This document shows, piece by piece, positions 15,735 through 22,846 of a DNA stretch of 26,004 bases. The DNA is from DASTQL01 sp035462845 (GTDB lineage Bacteria > Actinomycetota > Actinomycetes > Jiangellales > Jiangellaceae), in the NCBI GenBank assembly GCA_035462845.1, contig DATHTV010000246.1:1-26004 (forward strand), written 5' to 3'. Every line of letters begins with the position of its first letter. Position 1 is the first letter of the stretch. The notes beneath the pieces are model-generated. The model had not been told where the DNA came from and ran no database searches. It was given only the letters and a program-made list of their open reading frames with translations. The position numbers were made by a program, and so were the translations under genes.

Positions 15735-16993
15735 CGACGGTCCGGCTGGACACGGTCGAGCGGGCGATCGCCGAGATCGCGGCCGGGCGGCCGGTCGTGG
15801 TCGTCGACGACGAGGACCGCGAGAACGAGGGCGACGTCATCTTCGCGGCGAGCAAGGCCACCGCCGAGCTGATGGCATTCACCATCCGCTGGACCAGCGG
15901 GTTCGTCTGCGTGGCGATGGAGGGCAGCACGCTGGACCGGCTGCACCTGCCGCTGATGACGCCGCACAACCGCGAGCGGATGCGCACCGCGTACACGATC
16001 TCGGTGGATGCCCGCGACGGCGTCACCACGGGCATCTCGGCCGCCGACCGGGCGCGGACCGTCCGCGTCCTGGTCGACTCGGCCACCGAGCCGTACGAGA
16101 TCGTCCAGCCGGGTCACGTGCTGCCCCTCCGCTACCGCGAGGGCGGCGTCCTCGTCCGGCCCGGCCACACGGAGGCGGCCGTCGACCTGGCCCGCCTCGC
16201 CGGGCTGACGCCCGCGGGGGTGCTGTGCGAGATCGTCAACGACGACGGGTCGATGGCCCGCGGGCCGCAGCTGCGGGCCTTCGCCGACCGGCACGGCCTC
16301 GCCATGATCTCGATCGCCGACCTCATCGCGTACCGGCGGCGGCACGAGACGCTGGTGACCCTCGTGGCCGAGACCCGGCTGCCGACCGAGCACGGCCTGT
16401 TCACGGCCTACGCCTACCGCGACCACGTGGACGGCGTCGAGCACGTGGCGGTCGTGGCCGGCGAGGTCGGCGACGGCGAGGACGTGCTGGTGCGCGTGCA
16501 CTCCGAGTGCCTGACGGGCGACGTCCTCGGGTCGCTGCGGTGCGACTGCGGGCCGCAGCTGGACGCGGCGCTCGGCCGCGTCGCCGAGGAGGGTCGCGGC
16601 ATCGTCCTCTACATGCGTGGCCACGAGGGGCGCGGGATCGGCCTGGCCCACAAGCTGCGCGCCTACCAGCTGCAGGACGCCGGCCACGACACGGTGGACG
16701 CCAACCTGGAGCTCGGCCTGCCCGCCGACGCTCGCGACTACGGCACCGGGGCCCAGATCCTCGCGGACCTCGGCGTACGGTCCATGCGGCTGCTCACGAA
16801 CAACCCGGCCAAGCGCGCCGGGCTCGAGGGGTACGGGCTGACGATCAGCGAGCGGCTGCCGCTGCCGATCCGCCCGACGATCGAGAACATCAGGTACCTG
16901 CGCACCAAGCGGGACCGGATGGGCCACGACCTGCCCGACCTGCCCGAGCTGGACGGGGACCTGGGCACCGACCTGGAGGGGAGTCCCACGTGA
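15731..16993 (+). CDS. ribBA: RibBA, DHBP synthase/GTP cyclohydrolase II fusion
   Basis: Fused enzyme (420 aa) supplying both precursors of riboflavin. Residues 1-205 form 3,4-dihydroxy-2-butanone-4-phosphate synthase, with the metal and substrate loop DDEDRENEGD (26-35). Residues 206-420 form GTP cyclohydrolase II, with zinc ligands C260, C271 and C273 (HSECLTGDVLGSLRCDCG) and the GTP-binding MRGHEGRGIGLAHKLRAY. Both active sites look intact. The ATG overlaps the ribE stop and its own stop overlaps the ribH GTG. Confidence 0.96.
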   Translation: MTTVRLDTVERAIAEIAAGRPVVVVDDEDRENEGDVIFAASKATAELMAFTIRWTSGFVCVAMEGSTLDRLHLPLMTPHNRERMRTAYTISVDARDGVTTGISAADRARTVRVLVDSATEPYEIVQPGHVLPLRYREGGVLVRPGHTEAAVDLARLAGLTPAGVLCEIVNDDGSMARGPQLRAFADRHGLAMISIADLIAYRRRHETLVTLVAETRLPTEHGLFTAYAYRDHVDGVEHVAVVAGEVGDGEDVLVRVHSECLTGDVLGSLRCDCGPQLDAALGRVAEEGRGIVLYMRGHEGRGIGLAHKLRAYQLQDAGHDTVDANLELGLPADARDYGTGAQILADLGVRSMRLLTNNPAKRAGLEGYGLTISERLPLPIRPTIENIRYLRTKRDRMGHDLPDLPELDGDLGTDLEGSPT

Positions 16994-17466
16994 GCGGAGC
17001 CGGAGCGCCGGAGCTGGTCCTGGAGGGAGCGAGCGACCTCCGGGTGGCCGTCGTGGCGGCCCGGTGGCACGCCCAGGTCATGGACGGCCTGCTGGCGGGC
17101 TGCCGGCGCGCCCTGGACGACGCGGGGGTCATCGACCCGCTGGTGCTGCGTGTACCGGGTTCCTTCGAGCTGCCCGTGGCGGCGTCCCGGGCGGCGCGCG
17201 CAGGTTACGACGCCGTCGTCGCGCTCGGGGTCGTCGTCCGCGGCGGCACGCCGCACTTCGAGTACGTCTGCCAGGCGGCGACCGAGGGCCTGGTCCGCGT
17301 CACGGTCGAGACCGGGGTGCCCGTCGGCTTCGGCGTGCTCACCTGCGACACCGACGAGCAGGCGCTCGACCGCGCCGGCCTGCCCGGGTCGCGGGAGGAC
17401 AAGGGCCACGAGGCGGCCCAGGCGGCCATGGCCACGGTGCTGGCGCTGCGGTCCTCGTCCGTGTGA
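16990..17466 (+). CDS. ribH: 6,7-dimethyl-8-ribityllumazine synthase
   Basis: Condenses the RibD product with the RibB product to give lumazine (158 aa). Motifs are LRVAVVAARWHAQVMDGLL, the substrate loop PGSFELPVAASRAAR, GGTPHFEYVCQA with the catalytic histidine, and FGVLTCDTDEQALDRAG. GTG 16990 overlaps the ribBA stop by four bases. It is the last gene of the riboswitch-controlled operon; hisE follows after 46 bp with its own promoter candidate. Confidence 0.95.
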   Translation: MSGAGAPELVLEGASDLRVAVVAARWHAQVMDGLLAGCRRALDDAGVIDPLVLRVPGSFELPVAASRAARAGYDAVVALGVVVRGGTPHFEYVCQAATEGLVRVTVETGVPVGFGVLTCDTDEQALDRAGLPGSREDKGHEAAQAAMATVLALRSSSV

Positions 17467-17500
17467 GTGTCCCGCTCGCGGCCGCCGCCGGGGCCGTCCG

Positions 17501-17506
17501 TACGCT
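17501..17506 (+). promoter_or_regulatory. -10 box candidate for a leaderless hisE-hisG transcript
   Basis: TACGCT fits TANNNT and ends six bases before the GTG of hisE, placing transcription start on or next to the start codon. No ribosome binding site precedes hisE, which supports leaderless translation. No convincing -35 hexamer is present. Confidence 0.4.
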
Positions 17507-17512
17507 TGGCCC

Positions 17513-17776
17513 GTGAAGAGCTTCGACGACCTGTGGGCCGAGCTGTCCGCCAAGGTCGCGGCCGGCGCCGAGGGGTCGCAGACCGTCGAGGCCGTCGCGC
17601 GTGGCGTGCACGACGTCGGCAAGAAGGTCGTCGAGGAGGCCGCCGAGTCCTGGATGGCCGCCGAGCACGAGTCGCCCGAGCGGGCCGCGGAGGAGATCTC
17701 CCAGCTGCTGTACCAGGTGCAGGTCCTGATGCTGGCCCGCGGGCTCGAGCTCGACGACGTCTACGCGCACCTCTGA
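17513..17776 (+). CDS. hisE: Phosphoribosyl-ATP pyrophosphatase
   Basis: Second enzyme of histidine synthesis (87 aa), hydrolysing phosphoribosyl-ATP to phosphoribosyl-AMP. It is a single-domain, all-helical MazG-like protein with the acidic metal-binding run VVEEAAESWMAAEHES and the family C-terminus YQVQVLMLARGLELDDVYAHL. The GTG at 17513 yields the family start MKSFDDLWAEL. hisG, the preceding enzyme of the pathway, follows after 19 bases. Coupling of hisE-hisG, separate from the main his operon, is usual in actinobacteria. Confidence 0.94.
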   Translation: MKSFDDLWAELSAKVAAGAEGSQTVEAVARGVHDVGKKVVEEAAESWMAAEHESPERAAEEISQLLYQVQVLMLARGLELDDVYAHL

Positions 17777-17795
17777 CCCCTGGAAGGCCGCTCAC

Positions 17796-18656
17796 ATGAC
17801 CTCCCCGACCCCGCTCCGGGTCGCCGTGCCCAACAAGGGCTCGCTCGCCGAGCCCGCCTCCGACATCCTCCGCGAGGCCGGGTACCGCCAGCGCGCCGAC
17901 GGGCGCGAGCTCGTCCTGCTCGACCCGGTCAACAACACGGAGTTCTTCTTCCTCCGGCCGCGGGACATCGCGGTGTACGTGGGGTCGGGCACCCTCGACA
18001 TCGGCGTGACCGGGCGCGACCTCCTCCTCGACTCCGGGGCGCCGGCGGAGGAGGTGCTCCCGCTGGGCTTCGGCGCGTCGACCTTCCGCTACGCCACCCG
18101 GCCGGGCACCGCCACCGACGTGTCGGGCTTCTCCGGGCTGCGGGTCGCGACCTCGTACGAGGGGATCGTGCGCGACCACCTCGGGCAGGCGGGCGTCGAG
18201 GCCGAGGTGATCCGGCTGGACGGGGCAGTCGAGACGGCCGTCCGGCTCGGCGTGGCCGACGTGATCGCCGACGTCGTCTCGACCGGCAGCACCCTGCGCC
18301 AGGCCGGGCTCGAGGTCGTCGGCGAGCCGATCCTCGAGTCCGAGGCCGTGCTCGTCCGGCGGAGCGGCGCCGAGCCGTCGGCCGCCGTCGACCTGCTGCT
18401 GCGTCGGCTGCAGGGCGTCCTCGTCGCCCGCCGCTACGTGATGATGGACTACGACATCCGGGCCGAGCGCGTGGAGCAGGCCGCGGCGATCACGCCGGGC
18501 ATCGAGTCGCCGACGGTCTCCCCGCTGCGCCGCGAGGGCTGGGTCGCCGTGCGCGCGATGGTCCCGCGGTCCGACGCCCAGCGGATCATGGACGACCTCT
18601 GGGACCTCGGTGCCCGCGGGATCCTCGTCACCGACATCCACGCCTGCCGCCTGTAG
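17796..18656 (+). CDS. hisG: ATP phosphoribosyltransferase, long form
   Basis: First, feedback-regulated enzyme of histidine synthesis (286 aa). The catalytic part has RVAVPNKGSL, GVTGRDLLLDSG and the phosphate-binding loop DVVSTGSTLRQAG (159-171). About 75 C-terminal residues (from near 210 to TDIHACRL) form the ACT-like histidine-binding domain of the long HisG form, so no HisZ partner is needed. The ATG is preceded by GGAAGG. The gene ends just before a 406-bp non-coding stretch whose palindromes may end its transcript. Confidence 0.96.
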   Translation: MTSPTPLRVAVPNKGSLAEPASDILREAGYRQRADGRELVLLDPVNNTEFFFLRPRDIAVYVGSGTLDIGVTGRDLLLDSGAPAEEVLPLGFGASTFRYATRPGTATDVSGFSGLRVATSYEGIVRDHLGQAGVEAEVIRLDGAVETAVRLGVADVIADVVSTGSTLRQAGLEVVGEPILESEAVLVRRSGAEPSAAVDLLLRRLQGVLVARRYVMMDYDIRAERVEQAAAITPGIESPTVSPLRREGWVAVRAMVPRSDAQRIMDDLWDLGARGILVTDIHACRL

Positions 18657-18696
18657 CGCGTGTGCGGCGGGCGGCTCGGGGCCGCCACGCTGGGCA

Positions 18697-18815
18697 TTGG
18701 AGGGGGGCCACCCTGCTACAAGGGCTCATTGGAGGGGGGCCACCCTGCTACAAGGGGATTGGAGGAGGGCCACCCTCCTACCATGGCGCGTTGGAGGAGG
18801 GTCACACTCCTCCAA
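18697..18815. repeat. Tandem array of four 25-bp imperfect palindromes
   Basis: Units at 18697-18721, 18729-18753, 18759-18783 and 18791-18815 start 32, 30 and 32 bp apart. All begin TTGGAGG and centre on CCA or TCA. Units 1 and 2 are identical, including flanks, and pair at 8 of 11 arm positions. Unit 3 pairs at 9 of 11 and unit 4 at 10 of 11. With its flanks, unit 4 folds into an 11-bp perfect stem (18789-18799 with 18807-18817) and a 7-nt loop. The array starts about 40 bases after hisG, so it may act as a terminator or be a REP-like intergenic repeat. There are no unique spacers as in CRISPR. Confidence 0.8.
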
Positions 18816-18861
18816 CGTGGGCGCGGCGCGGTGTCGCGGCCCTCGGTCGCGATGACAGCGG

Positions 18862-18914
18862 AGTTCGGGGTTTCGCAGGTCCACCGGGCTCCGAGACATG
18901 CGGAACCCCGAACT
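18862..18914. repeat. Inverted repeat, 16-bp arms, 21-base loop
   Basis: Arm 18862-18877 (AGTTCGGGGTTTCGCA) is complementary to 18899-18914 (TGCGGAACCCCGAACT) at 15 of 16 positions, the exception being a possible G-U pair. It lies between hisG and the moxR-like gene and is unrelated in sequence to the palindrome array just upstream. It could be a terminator without a T-run or a second repeat family. Confidence 0.65.
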
Positions 18915-19005
18915 GTGCCCGGCCAGGAACGTGGGACCGGGCCAGCGGGTCGCCGCCGTGAGCCAGTCCGCGTTATCTGCCCCACCCGACGGCGTCGCCG
19001 CGTCG

Positions 19006-19011
19006 TACGGT
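19006..19011 (+). promoter_or_regulatory. -10 box candidate for the moxR-like operon
   Basis: TACGGT fits TANNNT and ends six bases before an in-frame GTG (19018), the same layout as at hisE. Transcription from here would give either a leaderless longer protein or a 45-base leader before ATG 19063. Confidence 0.3.
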
Positions 19012-19062
19012 GTGCGGGTGGCGACGCCCGAGGTCACGGCCGCGACGGCTGCCGGAGGGGAC

Positions 19063-19950
19063 ATGCCCACCGACCCGGCGGAGCTGGCCGCGCGTCTGGA
19101 CGCGGCGGGCTACCTGGCGGACGAGGGCCTGGCCACCGCGGCGTTCCTCGCCCTGCGCATGGGGCGCCCGCTCTTCCTCGAGGGCGAGGCCGGAGTGGGC
19201 AAGACGTTCCTCGGGACCAGCCTCGCCGAAGCCCTCGGCGCTCCACTGGTCCGGCTGCAGTGCTACGAGGGGCTGGACGCCGCGCAGGCGCTCTACGACT
19301 GGGACTTCCCGCGGCAGCTGCTGCACCTGCGCGCGGCCGAGGCGGTGGGCGTCCGCGACGCCGAGCGTCTGGAGCACGAGCTGTACGACCGGCGGTTCCT
19401 GCTGGCCCGCCCGCTCCTCCAGGCGCTCGAGGCCAGCACCGCGGCCCGCCCGGTGGTCCTGCTCGTCGACGAGGTGGACCGGGCCGACGACGAGTTCGAG
19501 GCGTTTCTCCTGGAGGTGCTCGGTGACGCCAGCATCACCATCCCCGAGCTGGGGACGGTTCGGGCCGAGCGGCCACCGCTGGTGGTGCTGACGAGCAACC
19601 GCACCCGCGAGGTTCACGACGCACTCAAGCGTCGCTGCCTCTACCACTGGCTGGAGCTGCCGGGCTTCGACCGCGAGGTACAGGTCATCCGCCGGCGGCT
19701 TCCGGGGGTGGACGAGCGACTCGCGGGTGACGTGGCCCGTGCGGCCCAGACGCTGCGCGGCCTCGACCTCCTCAAGCCCCCCGGTCTCGCCGAGTCCGTC
19801 GACTGGGCGGCTGCGCTCGACACCCTCGGCGCTCGCGGCCTGGACGCCGACGTCGCCGCCCGCACCCTCGGCGCGGTGCTCAAGCACCGCGAGGACCAGG
19901 AACGGGCCGCCGCGTACGGGCTGGCGGCACTCGCCGGGGGCGGCCCGTGA
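19063..19950 (+). CDS. MoxR/CoxD-type AAA+ ATPase
   Basis: AAA+ ATPase of the MoxR class (295 aa), close to CoxD, the chaperone that helps insert the active-site metal and sulfur of molybdenum hydroxylases. Walker A is GEAGVGKT (41-48), Walker B VVLLVDEVDRAD (131-142), sensor 1 TSN (177-179), and RR (190-191) is a likely arginine finger. LRLQCYEGLD-type sequence (VRLQCYEGLDAAQAL) is typical of CoxD. ATG 19063 has a strong GGAGG site and gives the family start. The leaderless GTG 19018 would add 15 residues. The stop overlaps the next gene, a VWA protein, the usual partner of MoxR ATPases. Confidence 0.88.
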   Translation: MPTDPAELAARLDAAGYLADEGLATAAFLALRMGRPLFLEGEAGVGKTFLGTSLAEALGAPLVRLQCYEGLDAAQALYDWDFPRQLLHLRAAEAVGVRDAERLEHELYDRRFLLARPLLQALEASTAARPVVLLVDEVDRADDEFEAFLLEVLGDASITIPELGTVRAERPPLVVLTSNRTREVHDALKRRCLYHWLELPGFDREVQVIRRRLPGVDERLAGDVARAAQTLRGLDLLKPPGLAESVDWAAALDTLGARGLDADVAARTLGAVLKHREDQERAAAYGLAALAGGGP

Positions 19951-21062
19951 CCGGCCCGGGGGTCCCGGCCCTGGTGGCCTTCGTCCGTACGCTCCGGGCG
20001 GCCGGCCTGGAGGCGGGACCCGGACGGGTCCACGCGATGCTCGACGCGCTCGCGTGGCTGGACCCGGCGCGGACGGCCGACGTCTACTGGAGCGGCCGGC
20101 TCACCCTGTGCGCGTCGCCCGCGGACGTCCGGACGTACGACACGGCGTTCGGCGCCTACTTCGGGGAGGAGGGGCTCCCGCAGGCGACCCGCCGCCCACC
20201 TGTCCGCGTCCTGGCTCCCGTGGCCACACCGCACGCCGGCGCCGATCCGGACGCCGGTGCCGACGTCGGCGACGCCGCTCGCGCCGCCACGGCAAGTCGG
20301 CTCGAGGTGCTGCGGCACCGCGACCTCGCCGCGCTCGACCCGCGGGAACGGGCGGACGTGGACCGGCTGCTGGCGCTGCTGGGCGGGCCGGGCCCGCTGC
20401 GCAGGTCTCGGCGCCGCGAGCCAGCGCCACGGGGGAGGCTCGACGTCCACCGGACCGTGCGCGCCACCCTGCGCGACGGCGGCGAGACGGCCCGGCTGCG
20501 CCGCCGCGGGCGCGTGGACCGACCCCGCCGCACGGTGTTCCTCGTCGACGTCAGCGGGTCCATGGGTCCGTACGCGGACGCCGTCCTCCGGCTCGCCCAC
20601 GCCAGCTGTCGCCGCCGGCCTGCCACGGAGGTCTTCACGATGGGCACCCGGCTGACCCGGGTGACGCGCGAGCTCAGGCACCCCGACCCCGACACGGCGC
20701 TCGCGGCGCTCGGCGCCGCCGTCCCGGACTGGGGCGGCGGCACCCGGCTCGGTGAGCAGATCGCCGCGTTCCTCGACCGCTGGGGGCGGCGCGGCACCGC
20801 CCGCGGCGCCGTCGTCGTCGTCGCCAGTGACGGTTGGGAGCGTGGTGACACCTCCCTCCTGGAGGAGCAGATGGCCCGGCTGGCCCGGCTCGCCCGCGCC
20901 GTCGTCTGGGTGAGCCCGCACGCCGGCCGCGACGGCTTCGCCCCGCTCGTGGGCGGCCTGCGCGCGGCTCTGCCGGCTGTCGACGCCCTGGTCGCCGGGC
21001 ACGACCTGGCCGCCATGGAGCAGCTCGTGGCGACCGTGGGGGCGGTGGGCCGACGTGCGTGA
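19947..21062 (+). CDS. CoxE-type von Willebrand factor A domain protein
   Basis: VWA protein (371 aa) that pairs with MoxR/CoxD ATPases as substrate adaptor. The C-terminal VWA domain starts near residue 195. Its metal-ion site is complete: DVSGS (D201, S203, S205), T266 in GGGTRLGEQ and D295 in ASDGWERGD. The region before is helical and then Arg-rich (150-195), as in CoxE. There is no signal peptide or membrane segment. GTG 19947 overlaps the preceding stop (GTGA) and the next gene starts inside its 3' end (8-bp overlap). The expected client is a molybdenum hydroxylase, not present in the window. Confidence 0.88.
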   Translation: MTGPGVPALVAFVRTLRAAGLEAGPGRVHAMLDALAWLDPARTADVYWSGRLTLCASPADVRTYDTAFGAYFGEEGLPQATRRPPVRVLAPVATPHAGADPDAGADVGDAARAATASRLEVLRHRDLAALDPRERADVDRLLALLGGPGPLRRSRRREPAPRGRLDVHRTVRATLRDGGETARLRRRGRVDRPRRTVFLVDVSGSMGPYADAVLRLAHASCRRRPATEVFTMGTRLTRVTRELRHPDPDTALAALGAAVPDWGGGTRLGEQIAAFLDRWGRRGTARGAVVVVASDGWERGDTSLLEEQMARLARLARAVVWVSPHAGRDGFAPLVGGLRAALPAVDALVAGHDLAAMEQLVATVGAVGRRA

Positions 21063-22164
21063 GGTCCTGCCGGCGGTCACGGGCTGGGTGGAGTCGGGCG
21101 GCCGGGTCGCGCTCGCGACGGTGGTGTCCACGTGGCGGTCGGCCCCGCGTGCCCCCGGAGCCGCCATGGCGGTCGGGCCCGGGGGCGAGGTGGTCGGCAG
21201 CGTGTCCGGCGGGTGCGTCGAGGGGGCGGTGTACGAGCTGGCGCTGGAGGTGCTCGCCGGCGACCGGCGTCCGGCCCTGCAGCGGTACGGCGTGAGTGAC
21301 GACGACGCGTTGGCGGTGGGGCTCACGTGCGGGGGGGTGCTCGACCTGTTCGTGGAGGCGGTCGACGCCGCCGGCTTCCCGGCGCTCTCCGAGCTCTCCC
21401 GGAGCGTGGCCGCCGGTGAGCCCGTGGCCCTCGCCACGGTGGTCTCCGGACCTGCGGCTGGCGGGCACCTCGTGGTGTGGCCGGGCCGGCGAGCCGGGAC
21501 TCTCGGGCCGGACCGCCTGGACGACGCGGTCGCCGACGACGCCGCCGGGATGCTGGACGCGGGGCGGACCGGCCTGCTCCACCACGGCGCCCAGGGGGAA
21601 CGGCGCGGGGACGAGCTCGCCGTCTTCGTGCAGTCGTTCGCGCCGCCCCCGAGGATGCTCGTGTTCGGTGCGATCGACTTCGCGGCCGCCGTGGTCCGGG
21701 TCGGTGCCCTGCTGGGCTACCGGGTCACCGTCTGCGACGCGCGGCCCGTCTTCGCCACCGAGGCCCGGTTCCCCGACGCCGACGAGGTGGTGGTCGCCTG
21801 GCCGCACGAGTACCTCGCCGCTACCGTCGTCGACGAGCGGACCGTCATCTGCGTGCTCACGCACGACCCGAAGTTCGACGTGCCGCTCCTGGAGGTCGCC
21901 CTGCGGACTCCTGCGGCGTACGTGGGCGCCATGGGGTCCCGGCGTACCCACGACCAGCGGCTCGAGCAGCTGCGCGGTCGCGGCCTGGGGGAGCAGGAGC
22001 TCGCCCGCCTGTCGTCGCCGATCGGCCTCGACCTCGGGGCCCGGACCCCCGAGGAGACCGCCGTGAGCATCGCGGCGGAGATCGTCGCGGTCCGGCACGG
22101 CGGCAGCGGGCTGCGCCTCACGGCCACCTCCGGCCCGATCCACCACGAGGAGGACTCCCGGTGA
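21055..22164 (+). CDS. XdhC/CoxI-family molybdenum hydroxylase maturation protein
   Basis: XdhC-like protein (369 aa) that binds molybdenum cofactor and helps its sulfuration and insertion into xanthine dehydrogenase-type enzymes. The N-terminal XdhC/CoxI domain contains ATVVSTWRSAPRAPGAAMAV, GSVSGGCVEGAV and LTCGGVLDLFVE, with both conserved cysteines. From about residue 200 a Rossmann domain follows (RMLVFGAIDFAAAVVRVGAL, then CDARPVFATEARFPDADEV), ending with YVGAMGSRRTHDQRL. GTG 21055 lies inside the end of the VWA gene, and its own stop overlaps the nucleotidyltransferase start, so the four genes are translationally coupled. Confidence 0.92.
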   Translation: MREVLPAVTGWVESGGRVALATVVSTWRSAPRAPGAAMAVGPGGEVVGSVSGGCVEGAVYELALEVLAGDRRPALQRYGVSDDDALAVGLTCGGVLDLFVEAVDAAGFPALSELSRSVAAGEPVALATVVSGPAAGGHLVVWPGRRAGTLGPDRLDDAVADDAAGMLDAGRTGLLHHGAQGERRGDELAVFVQSFAPPPRMLVFGAIDFAAAVVRVGALLGYRVTVCDARPVFATEARFPDADEVVVAWPHEYLAATVVDERTVICVLTHDPKFDVPLLEVALRTPAAYVGAMGSRRTHDQRLEQLRGRGLGEQELARLSSPIGLDLGARTPEETAVSIAAEIVAVRHGGSGLRLTATSGPIHHEEDSR

Positions 22165-22730
22165 GGCAGGTCGCGGGGCTCGTCCTCGCGGCCGGCGCGG
22201 GCCGGCGCTTCGGCGGGCCCAAGGCCCTCGTCGAGGTGGCGGGCGAGCGGCTGGTGGACCGGGCGGTCCGGGTGCTCCGCGAGGGTGGCTGCGCACCGGT
22301 GGTGGTCGTCTCGGGCGCGGCGTCGCTCGACGTCGCCGGGGCCGAGGTGGTCGCGCACCCCGGCTGGGAACAGGGGATGGGGTCCTCCTTTCGGGCCGGC
22401 CTGGCGGCGTGTCCGCGTGAGGCGGCAGCAGTCGTCGTCGTGCTCGTCGACACCCCGTGGCTGTCGCCGGAGGCCGTTCGCCGGGTGGTCGGGGTGGGAG
22501 CGACCGACGGTGTGCTCGCGGTCGCGACGTACGAGGGGCGGCGCGGGCACCCGGTCCTGCTCGGCCTCCGGCACTGGGCCGGCGCCGCCGCGGCGGCGAG
22601 CGGCGACCGCGGGGCCCGCGACTACCTCGCCGCCCGCGGGGCCGAGGTCCTCGAGATCGCCTGCGACGGCCTCGGTGACCCGCGCGACGTCGACCTGCCC
22701 GCCGACCTGCGGCCCCCGGGCCGCCGCTGA
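22161..22730 (+). CDS. MocA/MobA-like nucleotidyltransferase
   Basis: NTP-transferase (189 aa) of the MobA/MocA group, probably adding CMP to molybdopterin for use by a xanthine dehydrogenase-type enzyme. The nucleotide-binding start is LVLAAGAGRRFGGPKALVEV, and the metal-binding region reads VLVDTPWLSPEAV, where many relatives have DQP instead of DTP. GTG 22161 overlaps the xdhC-like stop (GTGA). MocA (CTP) is favoured over MobA (GTP) because of the xdhC/cox neighbours, but sequence alone does not settle which nucleotide is used. It is the last gene of the + strand set. Confidence 0.85.
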   Translation: MRQVAGLVLAAGAGRRFGGPKALVEVAGERLVDRAVRVLREGGCAPVVVVSGAASLDVAGAEVVAHPGWEQGMGSSFRAGLAACPREAAAVVVVLVDTPWLSPEAVRRVVGVGATDGVLAVATYEGRRGHPVLLGLRHWAGAAAAASGDRGARDYLAARGAEVLEIACDGLGDPRDVDLPADLRPPGRR

Positions 22731-22736
22731 GCCCCG

Positions 22737-22786
22737 TCACTGCCCGACCCCGCCCTCGGCGCGTCGCGGGCACCCGCCGAAGGCGG
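22737..22786 (-). repeat. Hairpin repeat element, copy B, between convergent operons
   Basis: Read on the minus strand, the arms CGCCTTCGGCG (22785-22775) and CGCCGAGGGCG (22761-22751) are identical to those of copy A at 7884-7918, with the same 13-base loop length. The tail (21 bases, 22757-22737) matches copy A at 19 positions. It begins about 61 bases after the stop of the DUF1116 gene, nearly the same distance as copy A from sufT. It probably helps end transcription in this 116-bp convergent gap; no T-run is present. Confidence 0.55.
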
Positions 22787-22846
22787 TTCCGGGCCAGCAA
22801 GCAGGGCCACCACGACCTGACCCGGGCGAGCACACGACCGTGCCCG

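Larger units (their letters stand above)
18657..19062. other. Non-coding gap between hisG and the moxR-like gene
   Basis: This 406-bp stretch holds four tandem palindromes (18697-18815), a separate 16-bp inverted repeat (18862-18914) and a promoter candidate for the next operon. Open frames through it have no ribosome binding sites or recognisable products. Confidence 0.7.

Noticed and set aside
13733..16927. 1064-codon open frame on the minus strand opposite the rib operon
   Set aside because: It lies entirely across recognised rpe/ribD/ribE/ribBA genes, has Arg/Val/Asp/Gly-biased composition and no family motifs; long antisense frames are expected in DNA this rich in G+C.
18697..18815. CRISPR array
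   Set aside because: Only four degenerate palindromic units with near-identical or very short spacers, and no cas genes.
18898..18900. Upstream ATG as start of the moxR-like gene
   Set aside because: It falls inside the 18862-18914 inverted repeat and upstream of the promoter candidate, lacks a ribosome binding site, and adds residues unlike the family.
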